DNA of 64,000 nucleotides, from the NCBI RefSeq assembly GCF_037975245.1, contig NC_092583.1, positions 16,764,764 through 16,828,763 on the forward strand, given 5' to 3'. Each line of letters starts with the position of its first letter. Position 1 is the stretch's first letter. Under the pieces are notes generated by a model. It saw only the letters and a list, made by a program, of their open reading frames with translations. It was not told where the DNA came from and made no database searches. Origin of the DNA: Apostichopus japonicus (taxonomy: Eukaryota > Echinodermata > Holothuroidea > Aspidochirotida > Stichopodidae). The position numbers were made by a program, and so were the translations under genes. This document shows positions 31,617-42,820 of the stretch, in pieces.

Positions 31617-34600
31617 CTATAACCCACCCGCGTATTTACATCCTTTCTCGTCAACTCCATCTTTACAGTCTTGTGTGCGGTCACAGAGGAATGATTTGAG
31701 ACGACAAACACCATCACACGAAAACATCTCGAATTCTTCACACTCAGTCCTGGTTCTGTCTGCAAGTAGATATACAATTATGTACCAAACAGAAAAGACA
31801 AAACAAAGTGGTTCAATTGAATTATAAGAAAAGGATAAAATACCATCAAGAAGGCTTTAACAAATTTTGAAGGAAATAAAAGAAACGTTTGGGTAGAGCG
31901 GTGTGCTTGAATCATTGATTGACCTTAGAAAGACAAACCTGTGTGTATATTGTTGAGCTGGAGAGCTCAGTTATAACGGTGCATATATCTTGTAGTTTTC
32001 GTCGCGGAGGTTGCTTGTCTCAACCATTAAAACAAACAGAGACTCCCTTGTTTTTTTAATCCTAGTGTAACTGCGATACATTTTGGAGAATACTATGCGA
32101 GACAACTATCGCACTCTTTAAGTTGTATGTTTTATTCAGTGATTGAACACGTTCTGTGAGTTAAATAATTCAGTAATACTATAATGGAAGTACTTCATGA
32201 CACAAGTTTATCGATACTAAGGCGTTCTCACCATAAAACATTACAATTCAGGCCGGATAAATGGAATTTTGGGCAAATAAGGTATTCTAATCAGATGCAG
32301 TCATTCCGGGAAAATACTCTATAGTCTAAAATACTCCTTTTTGATATCTTGATATTATTTCCTCATTGTACGTTACACTCTAGAACTGGTACAGAACTGA
32401 AAAGATAAACCCTTTAGCTCTGTCTAGTAATGTCTAAGCTTATGCCCTCTTCTTCGACGGTATGGGGTGGGGGGGGGGGGGGCTGGGTGGACCAAACGTT
32501 CACCGACATCTTAATATGAACAAACTTATTAGGATATTGATATCAAGTTTGGTGGATTAATCAATCATGGGCAAAATTCAAGATGTATAAATCAAAAATT
32601 GTTCATGTAAAAAATTCACTGCACTTGCGCAGTGTATAAATATTTACCACAATTAAGTTCGTCTGATTGATCCCTACATTGTATGAAGCCATTGCAGAAT
32701 AATTTCTCCTTCAGACATTGGAGGCCATCAGCGCATTTACGATAACCACCTGGACATTTATTTTGACATCTGATAATCAAAAGAGGGGAAAGAATTTTTA
32801 AAATTCATATAAAGGAAGTCACGTTCTTAGCGTGAGAACGTAATTTTTTTTATAAAAAACACCTTTCAAAGATTCGGGACTCTTTTCTGGTCTTAGTTTT
32901 GTGACCAGAGACCAGAGTATAATCATATCATGTAGAGAATTATCCTAGTATGAAATACAACTTTAGTTTATTATCACTTGCACTTTTATTATAAAACTGT
33001 TCTAATGTGTATTATAAGGTCAAAGTTGATTATCCTAACCACTGCATCGATTTTTATGAATTGTTCCGAGGTCATAATGAACTTTCTTTCCATTTGATCT
33101 TATCTGATTATGAAATCAAAATATCTGTCTGCTAATATGATACTTCCTCGTCGCCTAGTTGTTTGCACTTCGGACGAGAAGTAAAACTTTGTGTCACGTT
33201 GACCAAAGAGTATCAGTAATTTGTTATAGCAGGGAGTTGTTATGGAAACTCCCTGGTTATAGGTCCCTTGCTCTGAACAAGGCTAGATAAGATTCACATA
33301 TAATGTGACAACATAATGAATAGCCATATAGCTAAGCAATCAACGTGGTTAGAATTATCCAATAGCATCCATTTATCGAGTTATTACCCGTTCAGTTCAT
33401 TAAGACAAAATATTTTGTGTACGACAAATTTTGTATCAGGTTTCCTGGCCTATTCTTGCAATCCTCGTTCCATAATTCCTAATTCCTGATGCCATTTTGA
33501 TGAAGTGAACTTATAGATTATGGTTTCAGGTAACTTATCTCTCCTAACCCGATTGGATTTGGTTTCACCAGATTGTAGCATATTTACCACAAAAGGCAAA
33601 AACCAGTCGTTTTTATTAACTACACGGAGTTTTGAACCAATCAAGAGGTAAAGAGGTAATGGTGATAAGAAGTTTGTACCTACCTCGCCTTCCTTTCATC
33701 CTCTCCATTGATGCAGTCCTTGTTGCCATCACAGAGGTCTTCTGGTAACAACTTGACTCGAAAACCCCCCGGGGACATACATCTTGACAAAACTGGTAGT
33801 GCCTCGTTATCCCTAGATTTTGTATCGTCATATTTAGCCTCGTCTCCCTGAGTATTTTCTGATTCTTCCGGTCTATCTTCATCTCCCCCTCTTAGTGTTT
33901 CCATCTGTTTCTCAATGTTATCTATTCCTCCTGTTCCACTCATCTCCTCTTCAACTTGACCTTTAACCTCTTCTTCCTCTGTTTCATCTTCATCAGTGTT
34001 TTGTTCATCACCTTCCTCCTGGTAACCTGGACGATCGTCTGAAATTTCTCTCTGTTCGTTCTCATTTTGGCTTTGTTCTCGTTCAGCTTCTTCTTCTTCT
34101 ACTTCTTCTGTATCTTCTTCATCTTCATCTTCTTCTTTCTCCTGATTCTGTTTTTGTCCCTCATACTCCACCAGGAGTTGTATTTCCAGGTCTTTCATGT
34201 ATCCTTCGTACTCATTCAAGAAACCATGATTCAATTTTGTGAAGGAAATTATATCTTCACCATAACCACTTCCTTCTACTGTCGGAATAATTGTTTCTCC
34301 GCTGCCAGATCCATCCCCGCTGATATCCATAACATCTATCGGAAGATTAGTCGTAATTTCATCATCTGTATGATTCTCCTCCGTCCCTGGTAACATGAAT
34401 TTAGGAACAAGGTCCATTGTGTCCTCCAGGGCATCAACCAAACCAGAAGTCAACTTTAAATTCTCCAATTGTTTGTCCAAGTCGTTTAAAATCCCTTCCT
34501 CTTCTTCTGTTCCTGTCTTAATATTTTGATCACGGATCTCCGTCAATTGGTTTAAATCGGTGGCCATTTTAGAACTCTCGTGTTGTGATGTCATTTCCTT

Positions 34601-35403
34601 TAGCTGAATCTGTAATCTAAGATTATCTAAATCAAGTTCTTCGTTTGTACTTAAAGGTGAGGTATGGTCAAGTTCTTCGTTCGTACTTAAAGGTGAGGTA
34701 TGATCTGTTAAAATCTTCAGAAGGTTCTCTTCGCGACGTGAAGATGCAGATGACTCGTTAGTCACTTGTCGACGTCGTCTCCTCGCTCGTACCTTTTCGT
34801 TCAAAAATCGTCCATTTTGGCTCAAATGAGGTCCGTTTCTTTCCAAGAGTTCAAGAAAGTGGCCATTTCTAACCGTCATTTTAGCTCGAGAGTTCCTTAG
34901 ACGGCCGACTCGTTTTGTGAAATGTCCATCTGTGAATTGAATAATTAATGGCATAATGGTGCATACAATGTAAAATATCTGTACTAAATTCAGCAGTCAT
35001 ATCAAAAGACTATTAGGAAAGGTTACTTCACACTCCCAAGAAGGTACAAATTTTAATCTATTTAACCTTTTCTGTGTAATCTGGCATAAATCATTCAGTA
35101 AAGACATAATTTTCCAGCTTTATTTATATATATATTTATGCATCTGGCAATCACCAAGCTCGGACGGGGTTAGCAATGCATATACACTGGATATATAAGC
35201 CACCAAACTTTCTTTTTATCATTATGTGTGTGCTACTATGTGTATGCATCCTTTAATTATCATTCCAAATCTTCTTTTTCCTATATATGATATCAACGAT
35301 TTGATTCGTTGTTGTTATACTCACTGTTGTTTGATCCAGTTACCATGGAAACGGAGATGAGAGTGACCAAGAGGAGAAACGACTGGACAGTGATACTAGC
35401 CAT
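31617..35403 (-). CDS. Secreted acidic protein with three LDL-receptor class A repeats, four exons, 529 aa
   Basis: Exons (minus): 35325-35403, 33684-34929, 32648-32769, 31617-31759, all GT/AG with matching phases, total 1590 nt. Residues 1-23 are a signal peptide (MASITVQSFLLLVTLISVSM). A basic run RARRRRR at 74-80 is a likely furin-type cleavage site. A 12-residue unit DHTSPLSTNEEL is duplicated in tandem at about 102-125. A long Glu/Asp-rich region follows, with SGDGSGSGE and EGSGYGED, which fit glycosaminoglycan attachment sites. LDLa repeat 1 (CMSPGGF...CDGNKDCINGEDE) has only four Cys. Repeat 2 (CPGGYRKCADGLQC...CNGF..C.DQSDELNC) and repeat 3 (CEEFEMFSCDGVC...CDRTQDCKDGVDEKGC) are complete, with acidic Ca-binding ends. 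Each repeat sits at or near an exon border. No membrane segment follows, so it is predicted secreted. It has no orthologue I can name; the function is unknown. Confidence 0.85.
32461..32482. repeat. G homopolymer run in an LDLa-gene intron
   Basis: About 15 G in a row after GGTATGGGGT. It is one of more than fifteen G or C runs of 10 or longer in the window. Confidence 0.6.
34634..34705 (-). repeat. 36-bp coding tandem duplication in the LDLa gene
   Basis: Two in-frame 36-bp units encode DHTSPLSTNEEL twice, with only two or three base differences between copies. This is recent and in frame. Confidence 0.8.
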
Positions 35404-36061
35404 TGTCGGAAAAGCTTTATCAAAGGAAAATTCTATTGATTGAAGAAAAAAGTCATAAAATTCGCATTTATTAATCAATGAAATCTAAAATCCTTCTTCT
35501 GAAGATACTCCACATATCACGCCACTCCTGCTTTCAAGTGCTCCTGCCCCCTTGTTCACCGTTACCACCTCACCACCACCCCTCGCTATGGAAATTGCTA
35601 CGAGAGAACAAAATATCTAAAAATGTTGCAGCTTCCGATGCCGTTACCCTCTGGACCCCAACTGGCCTTTTCCCTAGTTCAGAAACAGTGCACCCATCCC
35701 TTCCCCTTCCTCCCACCCCTCTCGCCGCCACAATCAGAAATATCCCACCTTGGCCACCTTGTTTAGATTACGAACGGGAAAATTTAAGAGTACAATTGTT
35801 GGCACTTTTATCGAGCAATTCTCAATCACAGTTTTGAGATTGCTGTACTATATATATAGCACGTATATAGCGCAAATAAAACTGTTTCTATATATCGTAT
35901 ATAGCTGTATGTAGATGGCTAGCCCACACTAGCTTGATGGGCTATATGGTACATGGCAGATGTAACTAGTAATGAGTGATAGATAACATGAACTCTACAA
36001 ACCTCATCTTAATTATTATTATTATTATGTAACCTCACAATTAATTTTATTTATATAATGT

Positions 36062-36108
<47 letters not shown>

Positions 36109-38557
36109 CAGATATATTGAATGCCGAAAAAATGGTTGCTTTACATTTCTTGCTCTAGCCTGATGTTTCAGAACTTCATTTATTTAACTTTCGAAAGTTT
36201 CATTTGGTGACGTTTCTTCCTATAAGTGTATAATCTATACAAGTTGACGTTTGCTTTTAGTTAACATACCTTAAGATGGCATCGGTGTTCAATCGAAAGA
36301 TGTTAAGAAACTCTCTGTATTTGATGCAATTTGTCGTAAGTGGTCCTTTCACATACCAGTTGTCTCTTACACTTCCCCTGTCATTTGGTCAAATGGATTA
36401 GCAGATTAGATTTAAGACAGATCAGATTAATAACTGCTTAGTCTCGTAAAATCCCAACTGCTTGTGGTAACCAATTGGTTCTGCAATTACTTGTTTACAC
36501 CTGTGCATATCTGCTTGCCCAAAATCCCACAAATCTTAATACAGTGTAAAGGAAATCAATAGGCTGCCTGAAGCGGTATACATTATCTTAGGTCCTTGGA
36601 CACCTCTCTCCTACCCGGACTACTCTTAGGACCTTCCCTGCTTCTATTATCATCAAGGAATGTATTCGTTGTACGTCATACATCGCCACCGTAACACCGA
36701 CACTTCCCGGCTGGTTAGTTCGATAATTATTGATCTATCGCCCCCAAACAGAGGACCTTGTGACATATACGTATAACGGTATAGTAAACGGGGTTTGATG
36801 ACCTCTAACATTAGAGCAACAAACGTGGTACACGTAGCTGCGATCGATAGTTTTATGTAGCATACATAGAACATTGGTCCAGTTCGTCCTTGCAGGCCAC
36901 ATTGATCAAATAGCCAATTTTCAAAAGGCAGAAATTTCCTTTAAAACTGAAAGACGTTTGGAATGCCCCTTTTGAAGGCAAAATTGATGATGACGATGAT
37001 TCTACAGTCCAGGTCTGTAATGTTTGCTTCTGAGGAGCTGATGACCTAGACTACGTGTTTCAGCCACTTTTACAGTTGGGCCTCTGATATATTCATGCTT
37101 GTATCTCAAATATATGAACGTGAAATGTAACACTAATAATAGTAATAATAGTTGTTTCCAGTGGTCTGCAAGATATTAAACATGATCTAGAGCCCGTTAT
37201 CCCGGAATTGTGACGTAATAGTGGATGTGTGAAAATATAAACGAGTTAAGAAAGCGATTTTGAAAATCAAAAGTAACTTAACATTCGATGAAATCATTGT
37301 GGAAACATTATGCACGAACAATTTTTCATACGGAGTTTTGAAAGGATAGATTTAGGCAAAAATTTATGGTGTTGAGTTGTAGTAACCCACTTTTGTACTA
37401 ACTATATAATTTTAACTAGAGTGTTGAAAGAGATAAACAAAGATAAATAACTCTCGACTTTCCAGATGCACGGCACCTTTGCATCTCTCTTTATAAGAAC
37501 AGAAGAAGTTGATTACAACTCTGTGTAATAAAAGACAACAAAATCATTTGTAATTTTTTTTAAAAAACACGACTTTTGGCAAGTGTAATGATGTCCTCTT
37601 GAATGACTTTCATTGATTAAGTTTATTATATCCAAAAATTTTACACGAACACACCAGGACACAAATGTTATGCCCCGGGATTTCATGCTATATGACCGTC
37701 AGCAAAGCACAATACAAAGCAGCATCGATTCTCCTAAATCATGCATTAAAAGAATCGCATGCTGGTCAACTAAAGTAACCAAAGATTGTAATCTCAAATG
37801 TATATTTTCCTGGATTTTAATGTCCTACATATTATTCTGAGACGGTCAGTATTTCAAAGAGCAAATGCATGTTTTCGTGCGAGCAAATTTTCGAAAGGTG
37901 CATGGCAGTGTAATATGTAATTGAGGGTGCATGTCAGTATAATATGTACATTGAGGTTGCAGTTTGAGTGACCATTATTTCGATTCTAGCATATTTGAGG
38001 TAACATCGATGACTATGAAGGGATATGCTTGAAATTCCCAACCTTACCCGCGATAAGGATAACATCGTGTTAATAAAAAATCAATGTTCTGACCATTGGG
38101 GTGAGTTTTTATGAATTCGTTAAGTTTCCAAGTTTCAATGTAGTGCTACTTTACATAGAGTCACTGTTGTCTGTGATGTTTAGATGAGAAAATAATTTGC
38201 ATAAAATCTTATTAATTGCTGTTTTGAAAGGAGTAAAATTTACAAGAACTATAATCAATAATTATTACTTTTCGTCGTCTATTTTGTCTTTTTAAATTTC
38301 AAAATTGCAAATAACTGTGTATTTTGTGCTAATGTCTCCTTTTTCAGTTAAATCGTAATATTTAGAATGGGCGTGGTCCGCTTATAACTTTAACTGGAGT
38401 TTCGGTGAGTCTCCCCCGTTCCCCTCTTTTTGGCCCACCAAGGGATCACTTTTTTTCTGAGGGATCGGTAAATATATCATGTACATGTTTATTATTTCAC
38501 CTTTTAATAATTTTTGTTTGGGGGAGGGGATGTAATTATGGTTAGCGGTTATATATG
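35404..38557. other. Gene-free stretch upstream of the LDLa gene
   Basis: Contains a (TA)n microsatellite at 36064-36104 and a small imperfect tandem pair near 37899-37960 (GTGCATGKCAGTRTAATATG). Apart from the possible first exon at 36276, no coding evidence. Confidence 0.4.
36276..36335 (+). CDS. Possible first coding exon, 20 codons, with GTAAGT donor
   Basis: AAGATGG start context, then MASVFNRKMLRNSLYLMQFV, followed immediately by GTAAGT. The peptide would suit an N-terminal targeting or membrane segment. I found no convincing partner exon downstream and do not recognise the protein. Confidence 0.2.
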
Positions 38558-38605
38558 CAGGTGCGTATCCAGGGGGGGGGCGTTGGGGGCGCGCGCCCCC
38601 CGGGT

Positions 38606-38728
38606 AAGGAAAAGAGGAGAGAAAAAAAGAGAAGAAAAAAGGGAAAAGGAGGGGGAAAAAAGAAATGGAGGAAAGGAAGGAAGGGAAAAGAAAAAGAAAA
38701 AAGAGAGAAAAAGGAAAAAAGGAGGGAG
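38606..38728 (+). repeat. 123-nt nearly pure purine tract
   Basis: Only one pyrimidine (T at 38666) interrupts 123 A/G residues. Polypurine-polypyrimidine tracts of this length can form triplex (H-) DNA and block polymerases. The long open frames on both strands here are low-complexity artefacts. Confidence 0.85.
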
Positions 38729-39149
38729 TAGAAGATAGCCAAGACCTCGGGAAGAGAAGAGGAACAGTCATAGTTAAAGCGCTGATCCCTATAATATACA
38801 CAGGGTAGCCAGTGACAGATCAAGGATTACGGAGGGGGTGTGCGCCTCACCCTACCCCTTACACCGACAACTCCATTTTTGACGTTTCCATTTTTCCTCT
38901 CTCACTAATGTATCTATATAAATACTATATATGGTCTATCATAACGCGTGTGTGTGTATGGACGCCTTAAGCAATTGTACAATTGTGCTATATGGAACCA
39001 ACTGTGGCTGGTCTTGAACTCAACCGAGTCGTCGGGGTACATGACGCATTTCGGGAAGGGGGCGACCGCCCCCCCCCGAGCAAATTTTCTTTATGACATC
39101 GCTAGTAATTTCAAAATAGACAATGCTTAGATGCAACTTACAAGGCCTG

Positions 39150-39293
39150 GGAAGTGTCATTTCCAGCGATCTGGGAGGCATTTTCGGCCAAAATTTTCCT
39201 TGTACGCTTCGCGCCAAACCATGGTGGCGCTTCGCTTAGATAGTTTGCCTACAGGCTTCGCCCCTCCCTTGGCAATTACTCGCTACACGCCTG
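39150..39293 (+). mobile_element. 3' end fragment of the same transposon family
   Basis: Carries TTGTACGCTTCGCGCCAAAC then CATGGTGGCGCTTCGCTTAG and ends GCTACACGCCTG, the family's right terminus. No matching left end or target duplication was found. Confidence 0.6.
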
Positions 39294-39394
39294 TTCGAAT
39301 TTGTAAAGCAAAGAGCAGATAAAACATCATATCAGTGAGCATTGAAATGCATGTTCCACGACGAACAGCCTCAAAAACTGTCTATGTGTGTAGT

Positions 39395-39843
39395 TCAAGG
39401 CGTAGGAGCCCAATTGGATTTGGGGGCTGTAATGACTTGCCCGAAAAAAAGCCAAAATTTTTCGCGCGCAAAGCGCGCGTTCAACATATCAATGCCAATA
39501 TCATATAAGCAAGCATCGGTCATTACAGTGCATAGCATCGTGTACCGCACGGTCCGTCAAAGTTGCAGAGTATACCGATGCTATGTAAACAACCAAATGT
39601 CTTATGTAGATGGAGAAAAATCATACAGATCCATTTATGTCAAAACTCTTTTACAGTAGTAATGTCGGCCAAGCTTACAACTTTATTTAATTACCAAGGA
39701 GATCCATTTTTAAGCTATTCGTTGCCATTTATTTTTCTTCCAGTAGGTGCCTGAAAAAGATGGGGAAAAATTTGGTTGTGGGTTAGGGGTTGGGGAGGGG
39801 GGGGGGGCTGCAGCCACCGCCTCCTACGGGACCTACGCCTATG
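39395..39843. mobile_element. hAT-like MITE, 449 bp (family 1), second copy
   Basis: Homologous to 10274-10716: it shares GGCGTAGGAGCCCA, a CCGAAAAA...ATTTTTCGCG block, GCGTTCAACAT, the G-run and GCCTCCTACG. The perfect 8-bp duplication TGTGTAGT flanks it at 39387-39394 and 39844-39851. The left end is slightly degraded (TCAAGGCG for CATAGGCG), and the right end has an extra GGACCTACG duplication. Confidence 0.85.
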
Positions 39844-40997
39844 TGTGTAGTGTTCGGTTTCGATAAACCTGATATCGGAAATATCTGCTATTTTTCATTT
39901 CCTTCAACCAAGTTTTATAATAGCCATTATAAGAGGTTGCAATATTTCTACACCAATAAATTAACTGTGTCGGAATTTTCCAAAATTTCCTCACCAACAT
40001 TCTTCAACATACTTTCCTCTACTCGTGCAACTTTGACCTGTCTGTTAGGGATTCAAGGAGGTTTTTCTATATTGGTTGTCCATAGATTGAATTTTGTGCA
40101 ACATTATGGGTATGTTTTCAAGTGATTTTATTCACGAGAAATGTGAATTTTCAAATTCTCACCAAATAATGGGCTTAAAACCTTGAAAAGTGGGGCTTTC
40201 GGATATTGTGGGCCGTGACGTAGAATCACCTACAAAAGCAATCATCCATAGGACATGCAATCAGGTCGAACATGATGTGTGACTGGTGACAATCTGCAAA
40301 AAGGTTATGGATGGAAAAAACTTTTGGGAAACACTTGGTTCTCATGCAAAAGTGTACATCTGGTTGGTCATTTTCAAGCCCGAGAAGTGCTATTTCCGGT
40401 GATCTGGGGGGGTATCCAGGGGCGGATCCAGGGGGGGGCCCGGGGGGCCCGGGCCCCCCCTTTTTGAAAATCCTGATTTTTTTTTTTTTTTTACCGCGCT
40501 CGAGGGAAAGTGCCCCATGCGTGATCAGTGGCGTAGCTACGGGGGGCCTGAAATTGCAGACATGAGATCCATATTTTCAGGCTAGGTACATGCTGCTTAG
40601 AATACTCGGGAAGTGCCGTTTCCGGCCATCTGGGGGGTTTGTAAAGCCAAAAATTTTCTTGTACGCTCCGCGCCAACCAATGATGGCGCTCCGCTTAGAT
40701 ATTCTTACGTTCAGGCGCGACTGGACCAGTCAGACCCCCCCCCCCCTGTCACAAATCCTGCATCCGCCCCTGATATGTCATTGAATATTCCACAAAACAA
40801 CTTTTTATGTCCACGAAACTGTCGAAACATGATTTTCACTACTGGTAGAGATATAAAATATTGGGAATTCTGAATTTCCTGCAAACATGCGGCTGTGCCT
40901 GTTCAATACTCACTACTGTATCGCCTTAAAAAATGATGAGTGGAAATAGTTTCTCCAGGACCGTATCGTATCGTGGGTATCGAGTGCGTCTGATATA

Positions 40998-41028
40998 CGA
41001 ACGTACGTAGTACGTACGTACGTACGTC
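40998..41028. repeat. (ACGT)n palindromic microsatellite
   Basis: ACGTACGTAGTACGTACGTA and onward: a self-complementary tetranucleotide repeat with one interruption. Confidence 0.7.
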
Positions 41029-41050
41029 TATGATGATATGCACTGTACTG

Positions 41051-41281
41051 TACTGATAAAAACATAGGTGAATTTCACTCCATGGGAGTGATCACTGAGC
41101 ACATTCCGGTATAAGAGTGAATTTCCACTCCATTTGAGTAAATCTTAACTCCTAATAGAGTTATATTCACTCATATTAGGAGTGAGGGTTAACTCCAATA
41201 GAGTTAAATTTTACTCTTAATTTGAAGTGCGCCGAGTGATCACTCCAATGGAATGAAATCCACTCATTTGTTTTTAGAGTG
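41051..41281. mobile_element. Palindromic MITE, ~230 bp, built from GAGTGA/GAGTTAA blocks
   Basis: The outer ~45 bp on each side are imperfect inverted repeats: AAAAACA, ATTTCACTCCATGGGAGTGA, TCACTGAGCACA on the left, and AAAAACAAATGAGTGG, ATTTCATTCC, GGAGTGATCACT on the inverted right. The centre is also self-complementary (AACTCCTAATAGAGTTA, TTAACTCCAATAGAGTTAA). It has no coding capacity. Confidence 0.75.
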
Positions 41282-42425
41282 TTGCTAGATATATGAAGAA
41301 GAAATTTACATACCAATACATGTTATCGGTCATCGATTGGCACAAAAAGCCAGATTCTGATGACAGCTGCCTCAAGAAACCCAATAAATGGCCTAATAAG
41401 CACCGAGCCATCAATGTGGACCATTACCGAAACATCGATGCGTGTTATTCTTCCACCCCCTTCCTCTAATGCTATTTAAATCCACATGTGGGCATATCCT
41501 GCAAATCTACCGGTAGCCCACAGGGATTTGAGTTGGGAGAAAGGCCTTGACAGCTTGAAACGACAAATGATGCCAACTTCCCTCAAGTTAAAAGTCTGGC
41601 TGAGTTGGCAAGGCCAGTCAGCATGAAAGAGAAAAAACTTTTTTTGCATTTCTGTCACCAAAGTTGCACATCTTTTTGGTTGCTATTTTGCCTCACAGGT
41701 GCCATCTCCTGCGATCTGGGGGGTGCTGAAATCTCAAATTTTCTCTGTACGCTCCGCGCCAACCAAGGTGGCGCTCCGCTTAGATAGTAAACTCCGCCCC
41801 CCCCCCCACAAGAAAGAACAGCCCCCCATGCCCCCCCCCCACTCAAAAAATCCTAGCTACGCCACTGTGCGTGAAATTTTTTGTAAAATAAATTTGCAAA
41901 AAGAGTACACCATCATTCTGATAAAGTGAAGGTGAGAGGGGCGCTCTGACTGCATCAATAGTCTCCATCTGGAAGGGGGCATCCAAGATGAAATGGCCTG
42001 GAGTAGCCTGGTAAAAAGTAATTTGCATCACCACCTACTCCCCAAAGACGTAAATCCCAGCTCATTGCTCGAAATTGCCAAATTAATATATGCCCGGCAA
42101 ACCATGAATACATGATTTATTGGAAATAAATTTTACTCCAAACTTTCACGAAAAGTAGCACCAGATTGCACCGAGGACCTCCATATTTTGTGAAATTTTC
42201 CCAAAGGGGAGGGGGGCACCCACTCCCCTTAGACCCCTCCCCCAGGACGACGATTAGGCATTTCCCATCTGGGCCCCCCCTTCGGCGAAATCCTGGATCC
42301 GCCACTGGTATCAAAACCAGAAATTTTCTTGTACGCTGCGCGCCAACCGATGGTGGCGCTCCGCTTAGATAGTAATTCGCGCCCCCCGGGTTAGAAAATC
42401 CTGGATACGCGCCTGATATGTATAG

Positions 42426-42508
42426 GGTACGATGGCCGAGTGGTTAAGGCGTTGGACTTAAGTTCCAATGGACGAATATCCGCGTGGGTTCGAACCCCAC
42501 TCGTACCA
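42426..42508 (+). tRNA. tRNA-Leu-UAA: tRNA-Leu (anticodon UAA)
   Basis: The 7-bp acceptor stem GGTACGA/TCGTACC is perfect, with discriminator A at 42508. The D arm contains the A box TGGCCGAGTGGTTAAGGC. The anticodon arm TTGGA-CTTAAGT-TCCAA gives anticodon TAA. A long variable arm (TGGACGAATATCC) is as expected for a class II tRNA-Leu. The T arm is GTGGG-TTCGAAC-CCCAC with a good B box. There is no intron, no encoded CCA, and a TTTT stretch follows about 13 nt later. It should be functional. Confidence 0.96.
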
Positions 42509-42728
42509 GACGTAATTTACTTTTGCAGCAATCCAGTATAAATTGATACCCCTACAGTGCATGACAGAAATAAAAATAAAAATATATAAGATAACATATT
42601 CGTGGAATAATAGTGTAGCCAAGGCTTCGCACCCACGCATTCGTATATTAAACTATCACTTTTCTTTTTCCATATTAAAAAATTAAATATACCAATTATG
42701 ATGTACATATCGATGGACACAGACAAAA

Positions 42729-42820
42729 CCAGCGAGTTTGTCTTTAAATAAAAGAGAAAGGGACGTTGGATATAAGCCCCTAATGAAAGATATCTGCGTT
42801 GTTCGAACCAAACTCGTATA
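42729..42820 (+). pseudogene. Decayed tRNA-Leu copy
   Basis: GGACGTTGGATATAAGCCCC, TAATGAAAGATATCTGCGTT and GTTCGAACCAAACTCGTATA follow the intact tRNA-Leu from the anticodon stem to the acceptor end. Anticodon-stem and T-stem pairing is lost and the 5' half is barely recognisable. It lies about 250 bp downstream of the intact gene, so it looks like an old local duplicate. Confidence 0.65.

Larger units (their letters stand above)
40526..41867. mobile_element. Innermost hAT-like element of the nest, 1342 bp
   Basis: Left end CAGTGGCGTAGCTACG; right end, inverted, CAGTGGCGTAGCTAGG. Flanks TGCGTGAT (40518-40525) and TGCGTGAA (41868-41875) match 7 of 8. It contains two copies of the family's right subterminal motif (40605-40772 and 41690-41867), and the first ends in GCATCCGCCCCTG like a complete terminus, so a further partial insertion is embedded. 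A MITE at 41051-41281 is also inside. Confidence 0.75.
40417..42307. mobile_element. Middle element of the nest, split by 40526-41867
   Basis: Left end CAGGGGCGGATCCAGG; right end, inverted, CAGTGGCGGATCCAGG. GTATC borders both sides (40412-40416 and 42308-42312). The host sequence reads continuously across the insertion (ATCTGGGGGGGTATC then AAAACCAGAAATTTTC), as expected from the uninterrupted copies at 17400 and 40630. Without the inner insertion the element is about 540 bp. Confidence 0.65.
38558..42415. mobile_element. Outer element of a nested DNA-transposon cluster
   Basis: The left end CAGGTGCGTATCCAGG and right end (inverted) CAGGCGCGTATCCAGG match at 15 of 16. Only ATATG is shared at the two borders (38553-38557, 42416-42420), so the target duplication is weak, or the pairing could be with another end. 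Near the right border it carries the shared motif GTACGCTGCGCGCCAACCGA then GGTGGCGCTCCGCTTAGATA. It contains the insertions at 39395-39843 and 40417-42307. A 123-nt purine tract lies near its left end. The right border is 10 bp from the tRNA-Leu gene. Confidence 0.55.

Noticed and set aside
34067-34393. Plus-strand Phe/Leu-rich frame of 108 codons
   Set aside because: It is the antisense of the Glu-rich region of the LDLa gene.
38382-38823. Long overlapping open frames on both strands
   Set aside because: They are low-complexity translations of a purine tract inside a transposon (Lys/Glu/Arg on one strand, Phe/Leu/Ser on the other).
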